A stretch of 64,000 nucleotides of DNA from contig NZ_JAGGQG010000029.1 of the NCBI RefSeq assembly GCF_018613415.1, positions 54,562 to 118,561 of the forward strand, read 5' to 3'. This document shows, one piece after another, positions 17,507-26,618 of the stretch (its first letter is position 1; every line of letters begins with the position of its first letter). Both the position numbers and the translations under genes were made by a program. The notes under the pieces were generated by a model. It searched no databases. It saw only the letters and a program-made list of their open reading frames with translations, and was not told where the DNA came from. This stretch comes from Bacillus sp. ISL-18 (GTDB lineage: Bacteria; Bacillota; Bacilli; Bacillales; Cytobacillaceae).

Positions 17507-18514
17507 TTGTTTACTTACACAGTCCGCCGCGTGTTCTCTCTCATACCGGTTTTATTTGGGATGACAGTGGTGGTTTTTGCTATTATCCATGCTATTCCTG
17601 GTAATCCAGCTCAAGTCATTCTTGGTCAAAGAGCAACTGCAGAATCCATTGCGACCTTAACAAAGGAATTAGGATTGGACCGCCCATGGTACATACAATA
17701 TGTAGATTATATTAAAGCATTACTTCATGGAGATTTAGGGATCTCACTAAGGACTAGAGGCCCTATTAATGAGGAAATTTGGTCGTACTTGGCGGCAACA
17801 GCGGAATTAACGCTTGTGGCTATGTTTATCGCAGTTATTATTGGTGTAAATGCAGGGATAGTCAGTGCCTGGTTCTCGAGATCATGGTTTGATTATGCCG
17901 CGATGGTCCTTGCCTTAATTGGGGTATCACTGCCAATATTTTGGCTTGGTTTAATGGAACAATGGGTGTTCTCTATCCATTTAGGCTGGCTTCCGACCAC
18001 AGGAAGAGAGAATGTTAGAGATCCCGTATCCGCCATTACCAATCTATATTTAATCGATACGCTTTTACAAGGAAGATTTGATCAATTTATTGTGGTCATA
18101 AAGCATTTGATATTACCAAGTGTAGCACTTGCTACCATACCTATGGCCATAATCGCCAGAATGACTCGTGCCACCATGCTTGAGGTAATGAAGTCAGATT
18201 ACATCCGTACAGCAAGGGCAAAAGGTCTGAGCATGTTTTGGGTCGTGTATAAGCATTCTTTAAAAAATGCGATTATTCCAGTTCTGACCATTATCGGATT
18301 ACAAACAGGCCTGCTATTGGGGGGAGCCATCCTAACAGAAACCATCTTTGGCTGGCCGGGAATTGGCCGATATTTATATGATGCAATCGGGTATCGGGAT
18401 TATCCAGTGATTCAATCAGGTATTTTATTAATTGCTGCCATCTTTGTTTTTATTAATTTAATTGTGGATATATTGTATGTCTTTGTTGATCCAAGAATTA
18501 AATACACGAAATAA
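17507..18514 (+). CDS. Peptide ABC transporter permease, OppB/DppB type
   Basis: Membrane subunit with about six helices and the BPD_transp_1 fold. Seen are the N-terminal TVRRVFSLIPVLFGMTVVVF helix, GDLGISLRTRGPI and the EAA loop MKSDYIRTARAKGLSMFWV. I favour TTG 17507, which has GAGGTG 6 bases upstream, over GTG 17498, which overlaps that signal. It follows the binding protein and precedes the second permease by 15 bases, completing one heterodimeric channel. Confidence 0.9.
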   Translation: MFTYTVRRVFSLIPVLFGMTVVVFAIIHAIPGNPAQVILGQRATAESIATLTKELGLDRPWYIQYVDYIKALLHGDLGISLRTRGPINEEIWSYLAATAELTLVAMFIAVIIGVNAGIVSAWFSRSWFDYAAMVLALIGVSLPIFWLGLMEQWVFSIHLGWLPTTGRENVRDPVSAITNLYLIDTLLQGRFDQFIVVIKHLILPSVALATIPMAIIARMTRATMLEVMKSDYIRTARAKGLSMFWVVYKHSLKNAIIPVLTIIGLQTGLLLGGAILTETIFGWPGIGRYLYDAIGYRDYPVIQSGILLIAAIFVFINLIVDILYVFVDPRIKYTK

Positions 18515-18529
18515 AGGAGGAGAATTTAG

Positions 18530-19429
18530 GTGGCGGAACTTGTAAAAAAAACTGCTAATATGGAGCCTGTATTTGTTGAAGAAAAGCTGACTCCTCCTTG
18601 GAAGGAAGCATGGATATCCTTTTATAAAAACCGATTAGCCCTAGCTGGCCTGGGGATTGTAGCTTTTTTTATCATTATTGCCATTCTAGCACCGGTTATA
18701 GTACCCTACAGTTATAAAGAGCAAGTGCTAACAGATCGAATGCTTCCGCCTTCAGGTGATCATTGGTTTGGTACGGATGATTTTGGCCGTGACATTTTCT
18801 CGCGGATTGTTTATGGGGCGAGAATATCCTTGTGGGTTGGATTTTTCTCCGTACTAGGGTCAGTGGTATTTGGCACCATTTTAGGAATTGTTGCAGGATA
18901 TTATGGCCGCTGGATTGATTCTGTTATCTCGAGAATTTTTGATATCATGCTTGCCTTCCCTAGTATTCTATTAGCGATAGCGGTTGTAGCCATCCTTGGA
19001 CCCTCTTTACAAAACGCCTTAATAGCTATTGCTGTTATTAATATTCCGAACTTTGGCCGGCTTATCCGTTCAAAGGTGCTAAGTGTTAAACAGGAAGAAT
19101 ATATTATGGCAGCCCGCGCGGTGGGGATGAAGGATACCCGGATTCTCTTCCATCATATCTTACCTAACAGTGTTTCACCTGTCATTGTCCAAGCGACATT
19201 AGCGATTGCCACATCTATTATTGAAGCCGCGGCCCTTGGCTTTCTTGGTATGGGTGCACAGGCGCCGACACCGGAGTGGGGAAAAATGCTGGCAGATTCA
19301 AAGAATTATATTACTCAGGCACCTTGGACACTGTTTTTTCCAGGGGCTGCCATCATGCTGACGGTATTGGGTTTCAATTTAATGGGTGATGGACTAAGGG
19401 ATGTCCTTGACCCAAAGATGAAAAACTAG
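18530..19429 (+). CDS. Peptide ABC transporter permease, OppC/DppC type
   Basis: Second channel subunit, 299 residues. It has the OppC N-terminal domain (WKEAWISFYKNRLALAGLGI), the extracellular HWFGTDDFGRDIFSRIVYGAR signature and the EAA loop VKQEEYIMAARAVGMKD. GTG start behind AAAGGAGG at 9-base spacing. It is the last gene of the importer operon. The 3' region contains two hairpins before aroK. Confidence 0.92.
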   Translation: MAELVKKTANMEPVFVEEKLTPPWKEAWISFYKNRLALAGLGIVAFFIIIAILAPVIVPYSYKEQVLTDRMLPPSGDHWFGTDDFGRDIFSRIVYGARISLWVGFFSVLGSVVFGTILGIVAGYYGRWIDSVISRIFDIMLAFPSILLAIAVVAILGPSLQNALIAIAVINIPNFGRLIRSKVLSVKQEEYIMAARAVGMKDTRILFHHILPNSVSPVIVQATLAIATSIIEAAALGFLGMGAQAPTPEWGKMLADSKNYITQAPWTLFFPGAAIMLTVLGFNLMGDGLRDVLDPKMKN

Positions 19430-19545
19430 AAACGAAGGCAAGTGGAAGAGTAGTTCTATGGATAAGAGTGGCTCATAACCCCGGAAGCTCAAGGTGAAAG
19501 AGAAATTCGACAGATATAAAGGGTCCATTATCCCTTATGCTAGTT
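19430..19545 (+). other. Structured-looking spacer between the importer operon and aroK
   Basis: This spacer carries GTGGAAGAGTAG, GGCTCATAACCCCGGAAGCTC-like and GGTGAAAGAG strings and a small AAGGG/CCCTT hairpin (about 19519-19536) just before a terminator. The 5' strings recall stem I of T-box leaders, but the diagnostic GGGTGGTACCGCG T-box is absent. It may be a decayed leader RNA or simple 3' UTR. Confidence 0.25.
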
Positions 19546-19569
19546 AGACTCCAATAGGGGTCTTTTTTC
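19546..19569 (+). terminator. Terminator before aroK
   Basis: AGACTCC pairs with GGGGTCT (one G-T pair) around AATA, followed by TTTTTT. Confidence 0.85.
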
Positions 19570-19662
19570 TATTCATTCATAACCAAAGGTTTCTAAATTT
19601 TCAATTAAGCATTATAATGATGTAAATAAAAGAGCTCATAGCCTTTAGGGGGATGAAAGGTT

Positions 19663-20196
19663 TTGAATAATAGTGAAAAAAGTATAATTTTTATTGGCTT
19701 TATGGGAGTAGGAAAGACGACAATTGGAAAGCTTGTTGCACAAAAACTTCTTCGTCCATTTGTTGACATTGACGAAGAAATTGAAAAAGAGTTCGGAATG
19801 CCGGTCTCGCAAATTTTTAAGGAGATTGGTGAAAAAGCATTTAGAGACCGTGAAAAACAGATTATTACCGAATTAGCGGAACAAGAGCGAAAAGTCATTT
19901 CTCTCGGGGGCGGTGCTTTTTTGCAGGAAGAAATAAGAAGGATTTGTTTATCCTCCTGTATTGTCATTCATCTAGATTTATCCCTGGAAAGCTGGAAAGA
20001 ACGGCTCAGTTTAATATTTGACAGCAGACCGGTCTTACATGGAAAGTCAATTGATGAAATGGAGGAGCTCTACAATAATCGGCAAGAAATCTATGCACTG
20101 CATCATTTGAAAATCAGTACGGACAACCAGAGCGCTGATAACATTGCAGAACAAATCATCAACACGTTATCAATGGAATTTGGTGTTAGGCAATGA
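19663..20196 (+). CDS. aroK: Shikimate kinase
   Basis: Phosphorylates shikimate at the 3-hydroxyl in the chorismate pathway. 177 residues with P-loop GFMGVGKTTIGK, substrate-binding aspartates in VDIDEEIE, FRDREKQ and the LGGGAF loop, all standard for AroK. TTG start after GAAAGG. The stop overlaps the start of the next gene (aroD) by four bases, which couples two steps of the same pathway. Confidence 0.93.
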   Translation: MNNSEKSIIFIGFMGVGKTTIGKLVAQKLLRPFVDIDEEIEKEFGMPVSQIFKEIGEKAFRDREKQIITELAEQERKVISLGGGAFLQEEIRRICLSSCIVIHLDLSLESWKERLSLIFDSRPVLHGKSIDEMEELYNNRQEIYALHHLKISTDNQSADNIAEQIINTLSMEFGVRQ

Positions 20197-20969
20197 TTAA
20201 AAAAAATATAAAAACGATTACAGTAAAAAACGTTATCATCGGTGAAGGTACTCCAAAAATTTGTGTTCCATTGGTAGGGTCTAGTTTTGCACATTTAATA
20301 GAGGAAGCAAACTATTTAAAAACACTTGATTTGGACTTAGTAGAGTGGCGTGTTGATTTCTTTGAACATGTCGAAGAAATTGAAAAGGTAAAAGAGGTTT
20401 TAAGAGAGATTAGAACGATTCTTCCGCAGACTCCACTTGTTTTCACATTCCGAAGCGCTAAGGAAGGCGGGGAAAAAGAGGTTAGTACCTCTTTCTACTT
20501 TGAGTTGAATAAAGCTATTGCTGAAACCGGCCTGGTCGATATTGTCGATGTGGAGTTATTTAATAATGAAAACGATATTAAAGTATTAATAGAAGCTGCT
20601 CATTCTCAAAATGTTTATATCATTATTTCTAACCATGATTTTCATGCGACCCCAGCAAAGGAAGAGATTATTTCGCGATTGCGTAAAGCACAGGAATTAG
20701 GCGGGGATTTGCCAAAGATTGCTGTTATGCCTGCTAGTACAGCTGATGTAGTAACATTGCTTGATGCGACAACTACAATGAATGAACAGTACGCTGACAG
20801 ACCGATTATTACTATGTCCATGGCCGGAAAGGGAGTTATTAGCCGCTTAGCTGGGGAATTATTTGGCTCGGCGATTACTTTTGGAGCTGCTAAGAAGGCT
20901 TCTGCTCCGGGACAGGTATCTGTTAAGGAACTGCGAAACGTACTGAATTTGCTCCATACAAGTCTTTAA
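20193..20969 (+). CDS. aroD: 3-dehydroquinate dehydratase, type I
   Basis: Dehydrates 3-dehydroquinate to 3-dehydroshikimate through a Schiff base. 258 residues: LVEWRVDFFE at the substrate pocket, the catalytic histidine in NHDFHATP, and the Schiff-base lysine in PKIAVMPAS, followed by the closing loop near SAPGQVS. Type I rather than the AroQ type II used for biosynthesis in many Bacillus. Starts at an ATGA overlap with aroK. Followed by a weak CCAGC/GCTGG hairpin near 21001. Confidence 0.93.
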   Translation: MIKKNIKTITVKNVIIGEGTPKICVPLVGSSFAHLIEEANYLKTLDLDLVEWRVDFFEHVEEIEKVKEVLREIRTILPQTPLVFTFRSAKEGGEKEVSTSFYFELNKAIAETGLVDIVDVELFNNENDIKVLIEAAHSQNVYIIISNHDFHATPAKEEIISRLRKAQELGGDLPKIAVMPASTADVVTLLDATTTMNEQYADRPIITMSMAGKGVISRLAGELFGSAITFGAAKKASAPGQVSVKELRNVLNLLHTSL

Positions 20970-21126
20970 AAAATTCTCGTTGTGTGAACTATTTTGAAGT
21001 TCCAGCATAAGCTGGAGCTTATTTTTTTGCATATAAAATGTATAATCTTACAAGTTAGGATGAAAGCGTTTCCAAAATAAAATGTGGTAATTTTCAGTGA
21101 AAATAAAAAATAAGGCTATTTACTTG

Positions 21127-21161
21127 TTGAATAATTATATATCTATATGTATAATAATTCA
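21127..21161 (+). promoter_or_regulatory. argC promoter with AhrC/ArgR-type operator
   Basis: TTGAAT (21127) and TATAAT (21150) are 17 bases apart. TGAATAATTATA (21128-21139) and TATAATAATTCA (21150-21161) form a near-perfect inverted repeat of ARG-box type covering the whole promoter, so an arginine-liganded AhrC would block RNA polymerase. The boxes are seen; the binding protein is inferred from the family. Confidence 0.75.
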
Positions 21162-21189
21162 TTATGAAAGTAACTTGGGAGTTGAAGAA

Positions 21190-22227
21190 ATGAAAGCTGC
21201 GATTATCGGTGGAACTGGTTATGGATCAATTGAATTAGTCCGGTTAATTAATAAACACCCAAACTTGGAGATAGGTTCAGTGGTATCTAACTCCCAAGCT
21301 GGGGTTAATTTTAGCGATGTGTATCCACATCTTTCCGATGTGGTTGTTCAACCTCTAGAAACATTTAATGCAAATCGATTAAGTGAAGAAAATGACATTG
21401 TTTTCCTAGCTACCCCTTCAGGTGTAAGCAGCAAACTTGTACCACAGCTGCTGGATAAGGGAATAAAGTGTATTGACCTTTCCGGAGATTTCCGGCTGCG
21501 GTCTGCTGAAGAATATGAAACCTGGTATCAGCACTCCTCACCAGAGGAGAAGTACTTAAAACAGGCAGTCTACGGTTTGAGTGAGATTTATAAAGAGGAA
21601 ATAAAGGGGTCAACCTTAATTGCTAATCCGGGGTGCTATCCCACCGCAACCACTCTTGGACTTTTACCAATCATGAAGTCCAAATTAGCTGATGAAAATT
21701 CAATTATCATCGATGCTAAATCAGGCGTATCAGGTGCCGGAAGAGGGGTCTCACTGACATCCCATTACTCGGAAATGAATGAAAACTTTAAAGCTTACAA
21801 ACTAGGTAAACATCAACATATCCCTGAAATAGAGCAAGTTCTTACGGATGAGAGTGGAAAACGGACAACAGTTACCTTCACAACACATCTTGTTCCAATG
21901 ACTAGGGGAATTATGTGCACAATGTACGTGAAACTAAAAGAAAAAATTTCAACCCAAAAAGTTATTGATTTATATAAACAATTTTACCAAGAAAATCATT
22001 TTATAAGAGTACGGCCGGAAGGGAATATACCTGCAACAAAAGAAGTAATGGGATCAAATTTTTGTGATATTGGTTTGCATGTGGATGAACGGACCAATCT
22101 GTTAACAGTCATCTCAGTCATCGACAATCTAGTAAAAGGGGCAGCTGGCCAGGCGATTCAGAACGCCAATCTAATGAATGGCTGGGAAGAAGAAACTGGG
22201 CTCACCGATATACCAATGTATCCATAA
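21190..22227 (+). CDS. argC: N-acetyl-gamma-glutamyl-phosphate reductase
   Basis: Third step of ornithine synthesis: NADPH reduction of N-acetylglutamyl phosphate. 345 residues: Rossmann GGTGYGSIELVRL, catalytic cysteine in NPGCYPTATTLGL, and KLGKHQHIPEIEQ with the catalytic histidine. ATG 21190 is chosen because GGGAG lies 8 bases upstream; longer in-frame starts run into the operator. First gene of the arg operon, directly behind the ARG-box promoter. Confidence 0.95.
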   Translation: MKAAIIGGTGYGSIELVRLINKHPNLEIGSVVSNSQAGVNFSDVYPHLSDVVVQPLETFNANRLSEENDIVFLATPSGVSSKLVPQLLDKGIKCIDLSGDFRLRSAEEYETWYQHSSPEEKYLKQAVYGLSEIYKEEIKGSTLIANPGCYPTATTLGLLPIMKSKLADENSIIIDAKSGVSGAGRGVSLTSHYSEMNENFKAYKLGKHQHIPEIEQVLTDESGKRTTVTFTTHLVPMTRGIMCTMYVKLKEKISTQKVIDLYKQFYQENHFIRVRPEGNIPATKEVMGSNFCDIGLHVDERTNLLTVISVIDNLVKGAAGQAIQNANLMNGWEEETGLTDIPMYP

Positions 22228-22297
22228 TTTAAAACTAATAATTTACTAGTTAAATAGCCCTGTTAATTGCAAGGGATCACTAAGGGGGAAGAACAAA

Positions 22298-23527
22298 TTG
22301 ACTCAAGCCACATCAACCAACAAAATTGTTGTACTTGAAAATGCAAGTGTAACCTTACCAGAAGGATATAAAGCAGGCGGTATGCATTGCGGAATTAAGA
22401 AGAAGCGATTGGATTTGGGATATATCGTCTCGGACGTACCCGCGGCTGTAGCGGGTGTATATACGACCAATGTTTTCCAGGCAGCACCACTAATCCTAAC
22501 GCAAGAAAGTATCGCAAAGGAAAATAAAATACAAGCGATCCTTGTTAACTCTGGGAATGCCAATGCCTGTACAGGCGAGCAGGGGTTACTTGATGCAGCG
22601 GAGATGCAAAAAAGATTCGCAAACGAGTTAGGGATCCAGCCACATCTTGTTGCTGTTACCTCAACTGGAGTAATAGGTGAACTGCTTCCAATGGAATGTA
22701 TTAATACTGGAATTAAACAAATATTGCAATCCGAATTTGAACAAGAGGAAAATTTTAAACAATCCATTTTAACAACTGATACATGTATCAAACAAATCGG
22801 TGTTCAAATAAAAATAGATGGGCATACCATTTCAATCGGCGGTGCTGCGAAAGGTTCAGGGATGATCCATCCGAATATGGCAACCATGCTCGGCTTTGTG
22901 ACAACCGATGCGAACATAGCCCAAGAGGACCTGTTAGCAGCTCTTAAGGATGTAACAAACCAAACCTTTAACATGATCACTGTCGATGGGGATACAAGTA
23001 CCAATGACATGGTACTGGTAATGGCGAATGGATTAGCGGGCAATGAACAGCTTACAAAAGAACATCCTGACTGGGGAAGCTTCGTCACTGCATTAGGGAT
23101 TGTTTGTAAAGAACTTGCCAAAAAAATTGCTAGAGACGGTGAAGGAGCAACCAAGCTTGTTGAAGTCCAAGTAAGTGGAGCCTTCAGCACAAATGATGCT
23201 AAAACGGTCGGTAAATCCATCATTTCTTCAAATCTTGTCAAAACGGCAATATATGGAACCGATCCTAACTGGGGACGTATTGTCACAGCAGCGGGATACA
23301 GCGGGGTACCCATTGAACCCCAATTATTAGAGGTCTCAATCGGTCAATATAAAGTGTTTGAAAAAGGATTACCGTGTCCAATCATTGAAGAGGAAGTAAA
23401 AAGCTACTTAGAACAAGAGAATGTTGTGATCTATGTCGATTTAAATCAAGGTGAATACAGTGCAACGGCCTGGGGATGCGATCTTACTTACGACTATGTA
23501 AAAATCAATGCATCCTACCGCACTTAA
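22298..23527 (+). CDS. argJ: Glutamate N-acetyltransferase / amino-acid acetyltransferase
   Basis: Recycles the acetyl group from N-acetylornithine to glutamate; in bifunctional members it also makes N-acetylglutamate from acetyl-CoA. 409 residues with the self-cleavage threonine in HPNMATMLGF, which splits the precursor into alpha and beta chains, and C-terminal NPWGR-like DPNWGRIVTAAGYSG. TTG start behind GGGGGAAG. There is no argA-type synthase in the operon, which fits a bifunctional ArgJ. Confidence 0.95.
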   Translation: MTQATSTNKIVVLENASVTLPEGYKAGGMHCGIKKKRLDLGYIVSDVPAAVAGVYTTNVFQAAPLILTQESIAKENKIQAILVNSGNANACTGEQGLLDAAEMQKRFANELGIQPHLVAVTSTGVIGELLPMECINTGIKQILQSEFEQEENFKQSILTTDTCIKQIGVQIKIDGHTISIGGAAKGSGMIHPNMATMLGFVTTDANIAQEDLLAALKDVTNQTFNMITVDGDTSTNDMVLVMANGLAGNEQLTKEHPDWGSFVTALGIVCKELAKKIARDGEGATKLVEVQVSGAFSTNDAKTVGKSIISSNLVKTAIYGTDPNWGRIVTAAGYSGVPIEPQLLEVSIGQYKVFEKGLPCPIIEEEVKSYLEQENVVIYVDLNQGEYSATAWGCDLTYDYVKINASYRT

Positions 23528-23539
23528 GGGAGGACAACA

Positions 23540-24337
23540 ATGAAATATTTAGTCATTAAGTGTGGCGGAAGTGTGTTAGAAAATCTGCCAAGATCCTTTT
23601 ATGAAGATATTGTAAAAATGCATGCCTCCAGTGAGTGGACACCGATTATCGTTCATGGCGGAGGCCCGCTGATTACTTCATTATTAAAAAGCTTAAATGT
23701 AGAAACCAAATTCGTAAATGGACTTAGAGTAACCGACCATCAAGTGTTAGACGTAGTGGAAATGGTTTTAAGTGGATCGGTTAATAAACAAGTAGTTAGA
23801 AACCTTGTCGAAGTTGGAGGGAAAGCGGTCGGTATTAGCGGTGTAGATGGCGGCCTGCTAAAGGCAGCTCCGACAACTAATGCGAAAACTTTAGGTTTTG
23901 TTGGGGAAGTAGTCGAAGTTAATCACAGCATCATCGAGGGTATCATCGATCAAGGGTTTATCCCGGTTATTTCTCCGGTTGGTATTGATGCAAGTGGGCA
24001 GCGTTATAACATTAATGGTGATATTGCTGCCTCTGCCGTTGCAAAATCATTAGAAGCCAACCTGTGTTTCATCAGTGATATTCCTGGTATCTTGGTAAAT
24101 CATGATGGAGTAAAAACTAAGCTTGATAAGGTCTCAAAGGCCATTATTGAACAGATGATCGAAGACGAAACCATTTATGGAGGAATGATTCCAAAGGTTC
24201 AAGCTGCAATTGACGGCCTTGTTCATAACATACCAGAGGTTGGAATCATTAACGGTTTTGAAAAAAATAGTCTGCTAGATTATTCAAACGGCAAATGCGT
24301 TGGGACAAAAATAGTCCTAGAAGAGGAGATTGCGTAA
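23540..24337 (+). CDS. argB: Acetylglutamate kinase
   Basis: Phosphorylates N-acetylglutamate, the second step to ornithine. 265 residues of the amino acid kinase fold: KCGGSVL near the N-terminus, HGGGPLITSLL glycine loop, NGLRVTD substrate segment and YNINGDIAAS. Length and the missing N-terminal helix suggest the arginine-insensitive class; that is inference. GGGAGG precedes ATG. Its stop overlaps the argD start by one base (TAATG). Confidence 0.95.
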   Translation: MKYLVIKCGGSVLENLPRSFYEDIVKMHASSEWTPIIVHGGGPLITSLLKSLNVETKFVNGLRVTDHQVLDVVEMVLSGSVNKQVVRNLVEVGGKAVGISGVDGGLLKAAPTTNAKTLGFVGEVVEVNHSIIEGIIDQGFIPVISPVGIDASGQRYNINGDIAASAVAKSLEANLCFISDIPGILVNHDGVKTKLDKVSKAIIEQMIEDETIYGGMIPKVQAAIDGLVHNIPEVGIINGFEKNSLLDYSNGKCVGTKIVLEEEIA

Positions 24338-25536
24338 TGGTAAACGATACTTCCATCACCCTGACCACACCAGTAATGGCCACATACAGCCGATTCCCTG
24401 TCACATTAGTTAAGGGGAAAGGAAGTTACGTGTGGGACGATCAAGGGAATCAATTTTTAGATTTCACTTCAGGTATTGCTACTTGTAACTTAGGGCATGT
24501 TCCTGACCCAGTTAAAGAAAAGCTGGAGGAACAATTACAAAACTTGTGGCATTGCTCCAATCTATATAACATTCCGAATCAGCAGCAGCTTGCTGCAGTG
24601 CTAACCGCTAATAGCTGCGGTGATCAGGTTTTTTTCTGCAATAGTGGCGCTGAAGCGAATGAAGCCGCTATTAAACTGGCAAGAAGATATGCAAATAAAG
24701 TAAAAGGAAGCAGTTCTTCTGAGGTTGTCACCTTTGGGCAGTCCTTCCATGGGAGAACATTAGCTACCTTGACAGCAACAGGACAAGAGAAAATCCAACA
24801 GGGCTTTGCACCGCTTATGCCAGGATTCAGTTACCTTCCATATAATGACGAGGCGGCATTAGAACAACTTGTTACCAATAAGCCTGCAGCTGTATTACTC
24901 GAGCTTGTCCAAGGTGAAGGCGGGGTTATTCCAGCCAATCAGCAATGGGTAACAAAATTAGCACAAATTTGTAAGGAAAACGATATCCTGCTGATGGTGG
25001 ATGAAATTCAAACAGGAATCGGCCGAACAGGAACATTCTTTGCCTATGAACAATATTCGATCGAACCAGATGTCATAAGTATTGCAAAAGGGTTAGGATC
25101 AGGATTTCCAATTGGAGCAATCATTGCCAAAGAAGAGGCAGCAAAAGGGTTTGAACCGGGCAGCCATGGCAGTACCTTTGGCGGAAACCCACTGGCAACA
25201 GCAGCAGGGCTTGCGACTGTGACCCATATTATTGAAAGTAATTTGCTTGAACAGACAAAGGAAGCGACCGATTATCTAGATCAGCAGCTGACCCTTTTAA
25301 AGCAGAAGTACTCTTTTATAAAAGAAATTCGCGGTAAAGGGCTGCTAAAAGGATTAGTCGTCGAAATGAATGCATTAGAAATTGTTCAAAAAGCAATTTC
25401 CAATCAACTCCTTATTTTAACTGCCGGACCTAATGTCGTCCGTATTTTACCTCCATTAACCGTAACGAAAGAAGAAATAAATGAATTTACAAAAGCATTG
25501 GAAAAAACATTCCAAAGTATCGAGAAAGGCGAGTGA
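24337..25536 (+). CDS. argD: Acetylornithine aminotransferase
   Basis: PLP enzyme that makes N-acetylornithine from the semialdehyde with glutamate. 399 residues: FCNSGAEANEAAIKLARR, SFHGRTLATLTATGQ, VDEIQTGIGRTG and the PLP lysine in SIAKGLGSGFPIGA. Start ATG 24337 is shared with the argB stop and sits behind AGAGGAG. The 3' end overlaps carA by four bases. Confidence 0.95.
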   Translation: MVNDTSITLTTPVMATYSRFPVTLVKGKGSYVWDDQGNQFLDFTSGIATCNLGHVPDPVKEKLEEQLQNLWHCSNLYNIPNQQQLAAVLTANSCGDQVFFCNSGAEANEAAIKLARRYANKVKGSSSSEVVTFGQSFHGRTLATLTATGQEKIQQGFAPLMPGFSYLPYNDEAALEQLVTNKPAAVLLELVQGEGGVIPANQQWVTKLAQICKENDILLMVDEIQTGIGRTGTFFAYEQYSIEPDVISIAKGLGSGFPIGAIIAKEEAAKGFEPGSHGSTFGGNPLATAAGLATVTHIIESNLLEQTKEATDYLDQQLTLLKQKYSFIKEIRGKGLLKGLVVEMNALEIVQKAISNQLLILTAGPNVVRILPPLTVTKEEINEFTKALEKTFQSIEKGE

Positions 25537-26618
25537 CTATTTTGGAAAAGGGTTATCTTACTTTGGAAACAGGAGAAATATTTGAAGGCGTCCTAATTGG
25601 GGCAGATAAGGACTCTCTTGGCGAAGTGGTTTTTAATACAAGTATGACTGGGTATCAGGAAATTATCACAGACCCATCTTACGCCGGGCAAATTATTACC
25701 TTCTGCTATCCGATTATTGGAAACTATGGAATCAATGCATTGGATGATGAAAGCATTTCTCCAGCATTAGCAGGTGTTATAATTAGTGATTTATGTGAAG
25801 AGCCAAGTCATTATCAATCTATTAATAAATTTTCAGAAAAGCTAAAGTCTGCAGGAGTTTCCGGGCTTGCCGGGGTGGACACAAGACGACTTGTCAAAAC
25901 CATTCGAAGCCGTGGTACGGTAAAAGGGTATTTAGGAAAAGAAAAGAAAAATATTGTTCCGAACGATCCAAAAGCGACTATGTGGGTGGATAAAGTATCT
26001 ACCAAAAAAATTCAATATTTCAAAAATAATGGTCCACACGTAGTCCTAATGGATTTTGGCTATAAAAAGTCGATTCTTCATGCTCTTTTAGAAGAGAACT
26101 GTTCAGTAACGATCGTTCCTTATACCACCACATTCGAAAAAATAAAATCTTTAAATCCAGATGGGATTTTATTGAGTAATGGGCCTGGAGATCCGATGCA
26201 GTTAAAAGCATGGTTTCCAGAAATAAAAAAAATAACACAGGCCTATCCAACGCTCGGAATTTGCCTGGGTCATCAGTTAATTGCCCTGTCTTATGGAGCA
26301 AAAACGACTAAACTTGCCTACGGACATAGAGGCGGAAACCATCCAGTTAAAGAATTGACGACTGGAAAGGTTAAAATAACTGCACAAAATCATAGCTATG
26401 TTGTGTTAGATGAGAGTATTGATCAAAAGGTATTTAATGTTACCTACCGAAATATAAATGACAAATCAATTGAAGGGCTGCAACATAAATTGTACCCAAT
26501 TCAAACCGTTCAATTTCATCCGGAAGCACATCCCGGACCAAGCGACACGGAATATATTTTTAAAGATTTTGTGAGTCAGATTGCATCATTGGGAGAGAAC
26601 ATTTATGCCGTTAAATAA
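25533..26618 (+). CDS. carA: Carbamoyl-phosphate synthase small subunit (arginine type)
   Basis: Glutaminase subunit that feeds ammonia to CarB. About 361 residues: N-terminal CPSase small domain (STMTGYQEIITDPSYAGQI-like segment) and class I GATase domain with nucleophile in LGICLGHQL and the downstream HPE in VQFHPEAHPGP. GTG 25533 overlaps argD; TTG 25542 is an alternative start that fits the usual N-terminus. Position inside the arg operon marks it as the arginine-specific enzyme, distinct from a pyrimidine copy expected elsewhere. Confidence 0.93.
   Translation: MTILEKGYLTLETGEIFEGVLIGADKDSLGEVVFNTSMTGYQEIITDPSYAGQIITFCYPIIGNYGINALDDESISPALAGVIISDLCEEPSHYQSINKFSEKLKSAGVSGLAGVDTRRLVKTIRSRGTVKGYLGKEKKNIVPNDPKATMWVDKVSTKKIQYFKNNGPHVVLMDFGYKKSILHALLEENCSVTIVPYTTTFEKIKSLNPDGILLSNGPGDPMQLKAWFPEIKKITQAYPTLGICLGHQLIALSYGAKTTKLAYGHRGGNHPVKELTTGKVKITAQNHSYVVLDESIDQKVFNVTYRNINDKSIEGLQHKLYPIQTVQFHPEAHPGPSDTEYIFKDFVSQIASLGENIYAVK

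Noticed and set aside
22303..23313. Two minus-strand frames of about 165 codons inside argJ
   Set aside because: Antisense shadows of a well-conserved enzyme gene.
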